Below, piece by piece: positions 18,900-28,812 of a stretch of 64,000 nucleotides of DNA. The stretch comes from Bacillaceae bacterium (lineage in GTDB: Bacteria > Bacillota > Bacilli > Bacillales > Alkalibacillaceae). The stretch lies in assembly GCA_017656265.1 (NCBI GenBank), contig JACDOD010000002.1:124001-188000 (forward strand). The letters run 5' to 3'. The notes under the pieces are model-generated. The model was not told where the DNA came from, did not search any database, and was given only the letters and a program-made list of their open reading frames with translations. The position numbers and the translations under genes were made by a program. Positions within the stretch are counted from its first letter, which is position 1. The number at the start of each line of letters is the position of its first letter.

Positions 18900-20927
18900 A
18901 TGCAGGGTTCAATGATTTATTTGATAGATACATTGTCGATGCTCATTCGTTTCTTGTTTAGTTATGGGACGCTGTTTTTACTTTTGCCCATCGCCGTTAT
19001 TTCTTTTCAGGGCAAAAAACGGTTATGGTCCGAGAAGGTATTTATTTTACTCATTTATTCGCATGTTTACTTTATTGCGATGAGCCATCTGCTGGTATTT
19101 ATCCGGTTATATGATGCTTTATCGTTATACTTACTTACTGCTGCTACTATCATATTCGTTATTTTTTACTGGTCACGAAAAGACGATATTCCAAAGAATG
19201 TGAAACTTTTTGTTAAGTTATTTAATTTATCAGAACAGCGTATTCAGTGGCGGGTTACAGCATCTAGAGTTTTAAAGGAATGGCGAACGGCTTTCATTCA
19301 AGGATTTGGGCGGAAGATTCAGACCGTAAAGAAGGATTATGTGTATATAGTTAGTATTACAATTCTTGTAGGCACAGGTATTTTTTTACGGTTTAGTCAC
19401 GCCATTACTCAGCTACAATTGGGAAATGCGGAGGCTTATGCTTATATCCTTAGAGCAAAGCAATATTCTGAGAATTATATATATACTGATTTCGTATTTC
19501 CCAATGGGTTTGAAGCGGTTGTATCCGTCATGAATAAATTTTTCCACTTGGACCCTTACGTGATTATTCGATTTATTGGGCCAATGATTTCAGTTCTTAT
19601 CATTCTTTCTGTTTACCTCGCCATTCGAAAAATTAGCTCAATAAACCGCTGGGGACTTTGGATAGTTCTCGCAATTTACTTTCTAAGTAATTGGCTTCCC
19701 TTCTATGATCATCCCAGTTTTCCAGATATAGCATTGAAATACGGGGCTGTCTTTTTTGTGCCAGGTATTATTTTTCTCATTCAATATTTTGAGAAAGGCA
19801 GAATCGAAGACCTCGTTTTTTCAGGCGGGAGTTTAATGATCAGCATTTTCTTTCACTTCTATACGGGAATAGCGTTAATGACGGCAATGATCATTATCGG
19901 GATGATTTACATCATGGGAAAAGGAAGCATCAGATCCTTATTGGCTATGATGAGCATATCTATAACGATTCCCATGCTTCCAATTTTAATCGGGTTGCTT
20001 TTTAAGGGGAACCTTTATCCTGGTATGAGTCAGTTTAATGTATTCCAGTTCCGTGAGTACCATTCATTAATTGTTTTTTTATTTGCTTTGTTCATTTATC
20101 TGTTGATTCATATGTTTGTTGAAATAAAAAATGGTAATACGGTTGAAAAGTCCAAAGTTATATTTTATGCACTGTTTTGCTTTTTTTATCTCTCATTTGC
20201 ATTTGTTCAATGGTTTGAGTCTATGTCAACAATGGATTGGCTCGGAATATACTTAGCTATATTGACTCTTATTGCAATTGGAAATGTAATTCCATTATGG
20301 ACCAAAAACTTGAAACAAATTTATATGATTATGCTGGCATTTGGATTAGCCGCTATAATCCTTATATTTCCCTGGCGGGTCAGCACCGAAAGAGGGTATT
20401 TGCTGCAATACAATGAGGCTGTACAATCCTACTTAACAATCAAAGAAACCTATGACCGATACAATTGGACGATCGTTTCACCTGTGGAAGAATATTCGCT
20501 GAGTTATGGATATGGATGGCATAGCAATATATGGGAGTTTGCTGATCAAATTTCTGACTCTGAAGTTGAAGAGATAAGGTTTAAAACGGATCATATTTTT
20601 GTGTTTGTGGAGAAGGTCCCCATTGGAACCGAAAAACCTATTGACCGGAGTGATGCCCTGAGTCCGGTTCCTAACATGACTTCTTCCGATTTAAATGAAG
20701 ATGAAACGGGCTTTTATTATCGCAATCCAGTTCACCGAAGAGTGATTGAAGCAAAAGTGTATCAATGGGCAAATACTATTCGAAAAAGAAGTGATGAGAT
20801 AAGTGTGTTCTATGAAAATGATCACTTTGTTGTTTATCACATTCATCAAGATCGAAACAAACCACTAAATTTAAAGAATTTTAACTTCTATGACAGTGGT
20901 TCGCTTAAGGGGGAATATGATGGTTAA
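18900..20927 (+). CDS. Polytopic membrane protein (GT-C/GT39-like topology), paralogue B
   Basis: TMs plus soluble C-terminal domain ending ISVFYENDHFVVYHIHQ, compare LNVFYQRDQLIVYHIKR in paralogue A. Confidence 0.6.
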   Translation: MQGSMIYLIDTLSMLIRFLFSYGTLFLLLPIAVISFQGKKRLWSEKVFILLIYSHVYFIAMSHLLVFIRLYDALSLYLLTAATIIFVIFYWSRKDDIPKNVKLFVKLFNLSEQRIQWRVTASRVLKEWRTAFIQGFGRKIQTVKKDYVYIVSITILVGTGIFLRFSHAITQLQLGNAEAYAYILRAKQYSENYIYTDFVFPNGFEAVVSVMNKFFHLDPYVIIRFIGPMISVLIILSVYLAIRKISSINRWGLWIVLAIYFLSNWLPFYDHPSFPDIALKYGAVFFVPGIIFLIQYFEKGRIEDLVFSGGSLMISIFFHFYTGIALMTAMIIIGMIYIMGKGSIRSLLAMMSISITIPMLPILIGLLFKGNLYPGMSQFNVFQFREYHSLIVFLFALFIYLLIHMFVEIKNGNTVEKSKVIFYALFCFFYLSFAFVQWFESMSTMDWLGIYLAILTLIAIGNVIPLWTKNLKQIYMIMLAFGLAAIILIFPWRVSTERGYLLQYNEAVQSYLTIKETYDRYNWTIVSPVEEYSLSYGYGWHSNIWEFADQISDSEVEEIRFKTDHIFVFVEKVPIGTEKPIDRSDALSPVPNMTSSDLNEDETGFYYRNPVHRRVIEAKVYQWANTIRKRSDEISVFYENDHFVVYHIHQDRNKPLNLKNFNFYDSGSLKGEYDG

Positions 20928-22767
20928 GAAAGGAATAGAGTTGGCTGGTCAATACTGGTACTGGGGTCTTCTTTTAATGCTCGTGTTCATTGTGACCCTT
21001 ATAGTAATAAATCTACAGATAAAATCCAGAGCGAACACATTGAGAAGGCAGTTGGCCAGTGCTGAAAGAATCATTCAATCCATGAATCCCAAAAAAGGGC
21101 TTGGCGATAATTTAGATCAAATACTGGAAGTCATTGGCGAGGTGGTGGAGGCGCCTACTTACGGGTTTTATATGAGGGATCAAAAAACAAAGTCATATCA
21201 TTTAAAAGCAGTTCGTTATCAATCAAAGGATTTTGGTGCTGTACGTCCTTCATACAGCGGACTGGCTTCCTATCAAGGTGAGTCCTATTTGCCGCCGCTC
21301 ACATTGCCCCCACAGACACAGGTACCTCATATCACCCAAACAGTGGAAGGGGATTATCCACTGGTGATTATGCCTATTGGTGATGAAGGGGTTATTCGAG
21401 TTGGTCCTCTGAAGAATATCGATGACAAAACAAAAGCATTACTGAAATCCCTTACTGAAAGTTTAGTCAGTATTGTAAGAACCATTCGAATAACGGAGGA
21501 AATCAGAGATCAGGCTCAAATTGTGATATCTTCAGGCAAGGCTCAGCAAAAAATCAGCAGTGTAACCATGGATCCGAAATCAATGATTGATATTATTCTC
21601 CAGCTTTTAGTCCAGTCTCTTAATGCACAGGGTGGTTTTTTTGTAGAAAGGGAGAATGGAGATTTTCAGATATCGTCAATCGTTGGAATGGATCATCAAG
21701 CAAGGGGAAAATTAAAGAAGGATAAGGAAACACTCCGATATATGGACTCCCTGATTAAAAATCAGGACCTATTCTCCTTAAATAAGGAAGACGAAGCTTA
21801 TTTCCATTTGCCGCCTTATTTTGCTGCACTTGGCATGGAAGAAATGACTCTGTTGAAATTCAGCGCCAGTCATCGAGGCTATCTGGGATTCTGGTACACG
21901 AGTGCTAATGAAGATCGCTCCTATTACGGCAAGGAAAACTTACAAACAATTCTTCATTTTATGCAAAGTGTTGTTCAATTTCAGGCACCGCTTCGGGAGT
22001 TTTCTGATTTGTATTTTCATATTTTAAAAGTACTTGCCAGCCTGCTTGATAATCTTAGCCCATATACGGTGGGGCGATCTGAATTAATGAGCCGCTATGC
22101 CATTGTTATGGCAAAAGCATTAGGGTTGAGGGATGAAGAGATTCATGACATTGCACTTGCTGCTTATCTGAGCAATATCGGGGTTCTGGGGCTTTCCAGT
22201 GAGCTGTTTCAAAAGGATGGGAAGTTTTCAGAAGAAGAATATGAAATGATGAAGCTTCATGCTGAAGTTGGTTCCTCTATTGTTTCCATGATTACAGGGA
22301 ATGAACGGGTTGCAACACTAATTTTACATCATCATGAGAGAATGGATGGTTTCGGCTATCCATCTGGTTTAAAGGGTGAAGATATACCACTGGGCTCTAG
22401 AGTGATTGCGATTGCAGAAACGTTTTTAGCAAAAGTAAGCGGCAGAAGTTATCGGGATCCATTAACCTTTGACGAAGCATTAGAGCTATTGGAATCGGCT
22501 GCCGGCACTCAGCTGGATGAGGAACTAGTCGATCTTTTTATCAGATGGCATACTGAAAAGCGGAAAAGCATGCAGGAAAGAGACTTTTCTTTAGGGCCAT
22601 GCTGGGATATGTTGGGTGTTCCAGAAAGCATTTGTGAAAAATGCCCCATTTATGGTCGGAAGGAGGTTAAGTGCTGGGAGCAGCCTCACAATCTATGTCA
22701 GGCTCATGGAAAGTCATGTGAAACTTGTTTTGTCAGAACAGAATTTATTAATCGTTCAATGGTTTAA
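20917..22767 (+). CDS. TM-GAF-HD-GYP-like protein with cysteine-rich 'two-CW'-like C-terminus; HD motif degenerate
   Basis: HHHERMDGFGYPSGLKGEDIPLGSRVIAIAE (GYP motif) but AAYLSNIG in place of AA.LHDIG; C-terminal CWD...CEKCPIYGRKEVKCWEQPHNLCQAHGKSCETC. Confidence 0.8.
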   Translation: MMVKKGIELAGQYWYWGLLLMLVFIVTLIVINLQIKSRANTLRRQLASAERIIQSMNPKKGLGDNLDQILEVIGEVVEAPTYGFYMRDQKTKSYHLKAVRYQSKDFGAVRPSYSGLASYQGESYLPPLTLPPQTQVPHITQTVEGDYPLVIMPIGDEGVIRVGPLKNIDDKTKALLKSLTESLVSIVRTIRITEEIRDQAQIVISSGKAQQKISSVTMDPKSMIDIILQLLVQSLNAQGGFFVERENGDFQISSIVGMDHQARGKLKKDKETLRYMDSLIKNQDLFSLNKEDEAYFHLPPYFAALGMEEMTLLKFSASHRGYLGFWYTSANEDRSYYGKENLQTILHFMQSVVQFQAPLREFSDLYFHILKVLASLLDNLSPYTVGRSELMSRYAIVMAKALGLRDEEIHDIALAAYLSNIGVLGLSSELFQKDGKFSEEEYEMMKLHAEVGSSIVSMITGNERVATLILHHHERMDGFGYPSGLKGEDIPLGSRVIAIAETFLAKVSGRSYRDPLTFDEALELLESAAGTQLDEELVDLFIRWHTEKRKSMQERDFSLGPCWDMLGVPESICEKCPIYGRKEVKCWEQPHNLCQAHGKSCETCFVRTEFINRSMV

Positions 22768-22828
22768 CCCTGCAAGTCTTTACTAAGAGATATAAGGGGG
22801 AAATGATAGACGAAAAGAAGGTGCCGAA

Positions 22829-23620
22829 ATGAATCGACGCGATCATTTTCAAAAAGCGAAAAATTATGTTCTTTATTATGGTGAAGGAAAAGTGAACAAA
22901 ATGACCGATTATGATATCGCCATTGTAGAGCCGTTAGGCCAGACATTAAATGATGTAAAACACTTAAAACGTTTTAATACACTTGTCATTGCCTATATCA
23001 GCATCATGGAAGTGTCTCCTGACAATCCTGTGTTCCAGTTGCTGCAGGAGGAGGATTTCTTAACAGTAAATGGAGAAAAAATAAAGAAAGAAGCTTTCGA
23101 AACCTACCTTTTAGATTTGCAGTCTAAACGCTGGCAGGGACTTCTGCATCATCAAATCGGAAAAATTATTCATCAATCAGGGTATGATGGAATTTTTATG
23201 GACACCATTGGTGATGTAGAAGGGCATGAACTGCCATACCCTTTGCAGAAGGAACAAATGAAACATGCGGTCCATCTAGTTTCCAGTCTTAGGCGTTTAT
23301 TTCCGGAACATATTTTAATTCAAAATAACGGTCTGGAACAGCTTTGTCTTCAAACAGCAGGCTATCTGGATGGTATATGCTGGGAAAATCCGCCATTTGG
23401 AAGAAAAACGAGTGAAACATGGACAGCAAAAATAGTGAAGCGTCTGTCCCTGTTAAGAAGCAAGTATGGTATACGCTCCTTTATCCTGGTAGATGAGGAT
23501 GTTAATCATCGTTATCCGATAGCAAATATTACGGCTCGAACAGTGGCAGACAGAGAGGGTTTTTTATTTTACAAAACCAGAGGGCAATATTTAACGATTG
23601 AACCAGAAGAGGCTACCTAA
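22829..23620 (+). CDS. GH114-like (endo-alpha-1,4-polygalactosaminidase-type) hydrolase
   Basis: YYGEGKVNKMTDYDIAIVEPLGQ, YDGIFMDTIGDVE, GICWENPPF TIM-barrel motifs. Confidence 0.7.
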   Translation: MNRRDHFQKAKNYVLYYGEGKVNKMTDYDIAIVEPLGQTLNDVKHLKRFNTLVIAYISIMEVSPDNPVFQLLQEEDFLTVNGEKIKKEAFETYLLDLQSKRWQGLLHHQIGKIIHQSGYDGIFMDTIGDVEGHELPYPLQKEQMKHAVHLVSSLRRLFPEHILIQNNGLEQLCLQTAGYLDGICWENPPFGRKTSETWTAKIVKRLSLLRSKYGIRSFILVDEDVNHRYPIANITARTVADREGFLFYKTRGQYLTIEPEEAT

Positions 23621-23643
23621 AAAAAGGCAGCCTTATTTTATGG

Positions 23644-24867
23644 TTAGCTATATCGATTAACAGGCCCCGACTTACTTTTATTGGCCTGAAAGTGCTTCTG
23701 GGAAACAAATGCCAGGGCGATTCCGCCTATTAAAAGCAGTCCGCTGGATAAAAAGAATACCGAAGAAATTCCGTAAGCTCCGGATATCAGACCACCTAAG
23801 GCAGGACCTACTGCATTTCCCAAAAAACGGAGACTGGTATTATAGCCAAGTACCTCACCCTGAATGTTAATGGGCGCGACCTGGCGTATATAGGCGGCGC
23901 GAACCGGTATAATTCCACCTAGAAATGCTCCCAATAAGAAACGGAGGATGATCAGCTGCCAGATATTTGTGACAAATGCTCCGGGGAAGTAGACCAGGGC
24001 ACTGGCAATCAGCAAGAATACCAGTACTTTCTCATATCCGATATGATCCGCTAATCTCCCCCACCTTCGGGTCATGATTAAGTTGCTGAGTCCAGTGATT
24101 GAAAATGCGATTCCTGAAAAGAGTGCTAAATTTTCCAGCCCATGAATTTCCTTTACATATAGGGCCAGAATTGGCTGAATACTGAAATGGGCAATTTGTA
24201 CAAGCATGGACATGAACATGACAATTAACAGTACAGGATGAAACAAAATGTATTGAAGGACTTCTTTCCTGGAATAGGTCTGCTTCGCTTCTTCTTTTGA
24301 TTCCAGTCTGAATTCCCTGATCCCCACAAGGACTACTATAGCAGCAACGGCCAATGTAATGGATGTCAGCTTAAATGTCGTGGCAAAGCCCACTGCATCG
24401 GCAAGCATTCCTCCGAACATAGGCCCCAATAAAGCGCCTGATACATTTCCGGTCTGCAGAGTACCGAGAATCCGCCCGGACATATGCTTTGGAGTCTGAG
24501 TGGAGATTAACGCCTGAGATGTCGAAATAAATCCAGTGAATACTCCCATAAAAAATCGAAGTACAAACAGCTGCCAGACCGTTGTGACAAGTCCCATCAA
24601 AAACACACTGGCTGCTAATCCGAAGCCGGATATAATTAAAATCTTTTTGCGTCCGTAATGATCTCCAAATCTCCCCCAGATCGGAGAGAACAGAAATGCC
24701 GTTACAAACGTTATTCCAAAAATCCACCCTGCCCATGTTTGAACATACTCATCTGAATAGTGGCCAAATGTTTCTATATATAGTGATAAAAACGGCAGAA
24801 CCATTGTCATGCTGCCGGCAATAAAAAAGTTGGCAAACCACATAATAACCAAATTTCTTTTAACCAC
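23644..24867 (-). CDS. MFS multidrug-type transporter
   Basis: GRFGDHYGRKKIL motif, 12 TMs. Confidence 0.85.
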   Translation of the reverse strand: MVKRNLVIMWFANFFIAGSMTMVLPFLSLYIETFGHYSDEYVQTWAGWIFGITFVTAFLFSPIWGRFGDHYGRKKILIISGFGLAASVFLMGLVTTVWQLFVLRFFMGVFTGFISTSQALISTQTPKHMSGRILGTLQTGNVSGALLGPMFGGMLADAVGFATTFKLTSITLAVAAIVVLVGIREFRLESKEEAKQTYSRKEVLQYILFHPVLLIVMFMSMLVQIAHFSIQPILALYVKEIHGLENLALFSGIAFSITGLSNLIMTRRWGRLADHIGYEKVLVFLLIASALVYFPGAFVTNIWQLIILRFLLGAFLGGIIPVRAAYIRQVAPINIQGEVLGYNTSLRFLGNAVGPALGGLISGAYGISSVFFLSSGLLLIGGIALAFVSQKHFQANKSKSGPVNRYS

Positions 24868-25109
24868 TTGCTGCTGATCAATAATGATGAATCCCTTCCT
24901 TCAACCGTACAGTTATTTCGTTACCCTAAATATATACTATAGCGAATTTTTGGAGAGAATAAAACTAAAATGATCCGATTGCTGAAGAACAGGATATCTG
25001 AACCAGGCCTAAGATCTGGGTGGTAAAATATAGAACCTGAAAGAAAACCTTGTAACACAGGAATAAAAATAACTTTATGTCAAAATCTTTTCACACAGGG
25101 ACTTTTAAA

Positions 25110-25125
25110 TAGGGGAAACCCCCTA
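25110..25125. promoter_or_regulatory. Dyad TAGGGG-AAAC-CCCCTA upstream of sqr operon
   Basis: Same TAGGGG-N4-CCCCTA as at 31053-31068. Confidence 0.65.
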
Positions 25126-25249
25126 TAGTATATCATCGGCGCATCATCTACTATTAATTTGTACGTGATGGAATTTTAAACACTATTTACACAGTGTTAA
25201 TGATGATGTTTTTTATGATTGTTGATGGAACAACATGGAAGGAGGACAA

Positions 25250-26446
25250 ATGATGAGGGAAAATTTTAAGGTTGTCATTGTCGGAGGTGGAACAGGAGGC
25301 ATAACTACAGCCGCGCGATTGCTGAGAGGAATGAAAGCGCTTGCTGGAGATGTCGCTATTATTGATCCGGCAGAAAAACATTATTATCAGCCATTATGGA
25401 CGTTAGTCGGTGCGGGTGCAACTAAAAAGGAATCAACAGAGCGGGATATGAAAGATGTTATTCCTGAAGGTGCGGTTTGGATTAAAGACGCAGTAAAAGA
25501 ATTTGATCCTGATAAAAATCAGGTTAAGCTTGCCAGCAATAAAACAATCTCTTATGAATATCTCGTGGTTGCAGCTGGTATTGAAATTAATTGGGACGGT
25601 GTAAAAGGGTTAAAAGAGGCAATTGGAAAAGGCGGAGTCTGCAGTAACTACGCTTATGAGTACTCAGGCTACACCTGGGAAACTTTACGCAACTTTGAAG
25701 GCGGAAATGCTGTATTTACAATGCCGTCAACCCCAATTAAGTGCGGAGGCGCACCTCAAAAAATTATGTATTTAACAGATGACTATTTGCGCCGTACAGG
25801 CATAAGAGATCGGGCCAATATTATTTTCGGTACAGCCAAGCCAGAAATTTTTGATGTGCCAAAATATCGTACGGCTCTTGAAAAAGTAATAGACAAAAAG
25901 GGAATTGACACTCGTTTTAACCATAACTTAATTGAAGTTCGTCCGGATCAGAAAGAAGCTGTTTTTGAAAATCTGGATACTGGAGAAGAAGTTGTGGTTG
26001 AATACGATATGCTCCATGTTACGCCACCAATGAGGGCGCCAGGATTCATCCGAAACAGCAAACTAGCTGATGAAAGCGGATGGGTGAATGTTCATAAATT
26101 CACTTTGCAGCATAAAGAATATGAAAATGTATTCGGTTTAGGAGACAACACCAATTTACCAACATCTAAAACAGGAGCAGCTATCCGGAAACAGGCTCCA
26201 GTATTGGCTGAAAACTTAATGGCCGCAATGAAAGGTGAACCGATGAAAGCAACCTATGACGGGTATACTTCCTGCCCGGTAGTTACGGGATATAACAGTC
26301 TGGTTCTGGCTGAATTTGATTATGAAAAAGAGCCAAAAGAATCTCTTCCGTTCAATCAGGCTGTAGAACGCCGCAGCACGTATATTTTGAAAAAAGAATT
26401 TCTGCCAATCTTATACTGGGACGGTATGCTGAAGGGCATTATGTAA
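25250..26446 (+). CDS. sqr: FAD-dependent sulfide:quinone oxidoreductase-like protein
   Basis: VVIVGGGTGGITTAARLL, YQPLWTLVGAG, GKGGVCSNYAY, GLGDNTNLPTSKTGAAIRKQAPVLAENL. Confidence 0.85.
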   Translation: MMRENFKVVIVGGGTGGITTAARLLRGMKALAGDVAIIDPAEKHYYQPLWTLVGAGATKKESTERDMKDVIPEGAVWIKDAVKEFDPDKNQVKLASNKTISYEYLVVAAGIEINWDGVKGLKEAIGKGGVCSNYAYEYSGYTWETLRNFEGGNAVFTMPSTPIKCGGAPQKIMYLTDDYLRRTGIRDRANIIFGTAKPEIFDVPKYRTALEKVIDKKGIDTRFNHNLIEVRPDQKEAVFENLDTGEEVVVEYDMLHVTPPMRAPGFIRNSKLADESGWVNVHKFTLQHKEYENVFGLGDNTNLPTSKTGAAIRKQAPVLAENLMAAMKGEPMKATYDGYTSCPVVTGYNSLVLAEFDYEKEPKESLPFNQAVERRSTYILKKEFLPILYWDGMLKGIM

Positions 26447-26472
26447 AGTGATGAAGGAAAGGAGGGCATGTT

Positions 26473-27021
26473 ATGGCTGGTCAAAATGTTCAGAGTGACT
26501 GGAAAGAATCTTTAAAACAGCCCGAAGTACAGGAGTCGCTTCGTACACTCGTAGAACGGCTGCCTGATCTTGTGGAATCCCTTGAAAAAGTGGATGAAGC
26601 CGTTTCCTTCGGGAGAAATGTAATGAATGATAAGCAAACGATGGAAGAGCTTAAAAATCGGCTGGAATATACGAATGTCGATTTAGATACGCTTGAAGCA
26701 GGGTTGAAGCTGCTTGAAAAACTTCCAAAGCTGCTTGAGCTTGTAGAAAAGCTAGAAACAGCAGTTGAGTTTATTGAAAACGTTCTAAAGGATCAGGAAT
26801 CACTGGAATATCTGCAGGATAGTGCTAAAACGTATATGGAACCTGTCCAAAAACGTGTGGACGACGGGGTGAATTTCTGGAAAGAAGTACAGGCGAAAGC
26901 TGAATCCAATCAGCAGCACATCTCTATATTTACGGTATTAAAGTGGATGAAAGATCCAAATGTACAAAAAGGTTTATCCTATGTGCAGGCTTTTATTGAT
27001 ACCATGCCGAAATCTAGATGA
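26473..27021 (+). CDS. DUF1641 domain protein
   Basis: Helical repeat LKLLEKLPKLLELVEKLETAVEFI; position directly after SQR. Confidence 0.75.
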   Translation: MAGQNVQSDWKESLKQPEVQESLRTLVERLPDLVESLEKVDEAVSFGRNVMNDKQTMEELKNRLEYTNVDLDTLEAGLKLLEKLPKLLELVEKLETAVEFIENVLKDQESLEYLQDSAKTYMEPVQKRVDDGVNFWKEVQAKAESNQQHISIFTVLKWMKDPNVQKGLSYVQAFIDTMPKSR

Positions 27022-27205
27022 TAAACAGGCCACAAGCGGAAAGATTCTTCTTCGCTTGTGAACAGATGCCACTAAATAAAAAATTAGAAAAAAGACACAC
27101 GACTGAAACCTATAGAAAAATAAAAATGTTATTGGGGATCGTTATATACCATTAAGGGTAAAGGTATCATAATGATAAATTTTTATGGGGAGAGGAGTTT
27201 TTTAC

Positions 27206-28615
27206 ATGTTATTACGCTATTTTTATGATGAGAAGCTGGCGCATGCTTCTTATCTTGTGGGCTGCCAAAAGACCGGGGAAGCGATCGTGGTTGACCCGTC
27301 CCGTGACATTGAACAATACGTAGAAACAGCTGAAAAAGAAGGGCTGAATTTAACAGCTGCCTGTGAAACACACATTCATGCAGACTTTGTTTCTGGTTCA
27401 CGGGAATTGGCTGATCGCTTTGATGCCAAACTTTATTTATCCGATGAAGGGAATGAAGACTGGAAGTATCAGAATTTAGAAGGTATTCGCCATGAGCTGT
27501 TAAAAGATGGTGACAAATTTAAAATTGGAAACCTTACCTTTGAAGTTATGCATACTCCAGGACACACACCAGAAAGTATTTCCTTCCTTTTAACGGATTA
27601 TGGCGGCGGGGCTGACCGTCCAATGGGTATCTTTACCGGTGACTTTGTCTTTGTTGGTGATGTAGGGCGTCCTGACTTGCTTGAGAAGGCTGCCGGTCAA
27701 ACCGGAACTGCCAATGAAGGTGCCAAACAAATGTTTAAATCCATTGAGCGATTTAAACAGCTTCCTGATTTCCTTCAGGTATGGCCTGCTCACGGTGCCG
27801 GAAGTGCCTGCGGGAAGTCGTTAGGTGCCGTTCCTTCCTCTACTGTAGGGTATGAAAAAATGTTTAACTGGGCATTACAGTATGACAATGAAGATGAGTT
27901 TATTGAAGCACTGCTGGAAGGCCAGCCAGAACCGCCAAAATATTTTGCGGTTATGAAACGGGTAAATAAGGTTGGTATTGAACTGCTGAAAAACCTTGAT
28001 CTTCCTGTTAAAGTAACTGACGCTTCTGAACTTCACAATTGGATTGAGAACGGAATGGTGATTGATACACGTTCAGTTGATCAATTTGCTAAAGGTCATG
28101 TTCCTGGCACGATTAACATTCCTTTTGACCATTCATTTACAAACTGGGCAGGCTGGCTGGTTGATTATGAAGCGCCTCTTTATTTAATCGTGGATGAGGG
28201 GCAAATGAGAAATGTGCTAAAAGCCCTTCGCTCCATTGGTATTGACAATGCGAAGGCATACATGGAAGTTCAAACAGCCCTTGAGAGCGCGGATGAACTA
28301 GAAAGCTATGAAGAAGCAGAACCAGCTGATGTCAAAGAACAAATCAAAAAAGGAGAAGTTGCTGTTCTCGATGTGCGCAATCAGACAGAATGGGATGAAG
28401 GACACATTCCAGGTGCAGCACATATCATGCTTGGTACACTGCCGGATCGTCTGGATGAGGTTCCTCAAGGCAAAAAGCTTGTTGTAAACTGCGGAACAGG
28501 AAAACGTTCAGCGATTGGGGCAAGTGTACTGCAGGCTAATGGTGTGAAAAATGTAGTAAATCTGCTTGGCGGCTTTGAACGCTGGAGCAGTGAAACCAAA
28601 TTCGTTACACAATAA
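27206..28615 (+). CDS. MBL-fold persulfide dioxygenase with two rhodanese domains (CstB-like)
   Basis: ETHIHADFVSGSREL, HTPGHTPES; C-terminal rhodanese active loop NCGTGKRSA; middle rhodanese domain lacks catalytic Cys. Confidence 0.85.
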   Translation: MLLRYFYDEKLAHASYLVGCQKTGEAIVVDPSRDIEQYVETAEKEGLNLTAACETHIHADFVSGSRELADRFDAKLYLSDEGNEDWKYQNLEGIRHELLKDGDKFKIGNLTFEVMHTPGHTPESISFLLTDYGGGADRPMGIFTGDFVFVGDVGRPDLLEKAAGQTGTANEGAKQMFKSIERFKQLPDFLQVWPAHGAGSACGKSLGAVPSSTVGYEKMFNWALQYDNEDEFIEALLEGQPEPPKYFAVMKRVNKVGIELLKNLDLPVKVTDASELHNWIENGMVIDTRSVDQFAKGHVPGTINIPFDHSFTNWAGWLVDYEAPLYLIVDEGQMRNVLKALRSIGIDNAKAYMEVQTALESADELESYEEAEPADVKEQIKKGEVAVLDVRNQTEWDEGHIPGAAHIMLGTLPDRLDEVPQGKKLVVNCGTGKRSAIGASVLQANGVKNVVNLLGGFERWSSETKFVTQ

Positions 28616-28680
28616 GCATTGGTGTATAAGAATTAGATCTGCCATTTCATAAAAACAGACGTTTAACCCCTTAATTACGC

Positions 28681-28715
28681 ATAAACCCTTGCTAATTATT
28701 TCAGCGAGGGTTTAT
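28681..28715 (+). terminator. Hairpin terminator
   Basis: ATAAACCCTTGCT...AGCGAGGGTTTAT. Confidence 0.7.
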
Positions 28716-28812
28716 GTTTCTTTATAATATATTTATAGGCACATGGGTATATTTTTAGAAGAGAAGCAGTACTCAAGCAAGTGTGAACCTTCTCTGGAAG
28801 GAGCCAAACCTA

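Noticed and set aside
24371-24736. 121-aa minus-strand ORF
   Set aside because: Alternate frame within the MFS transporter gene.
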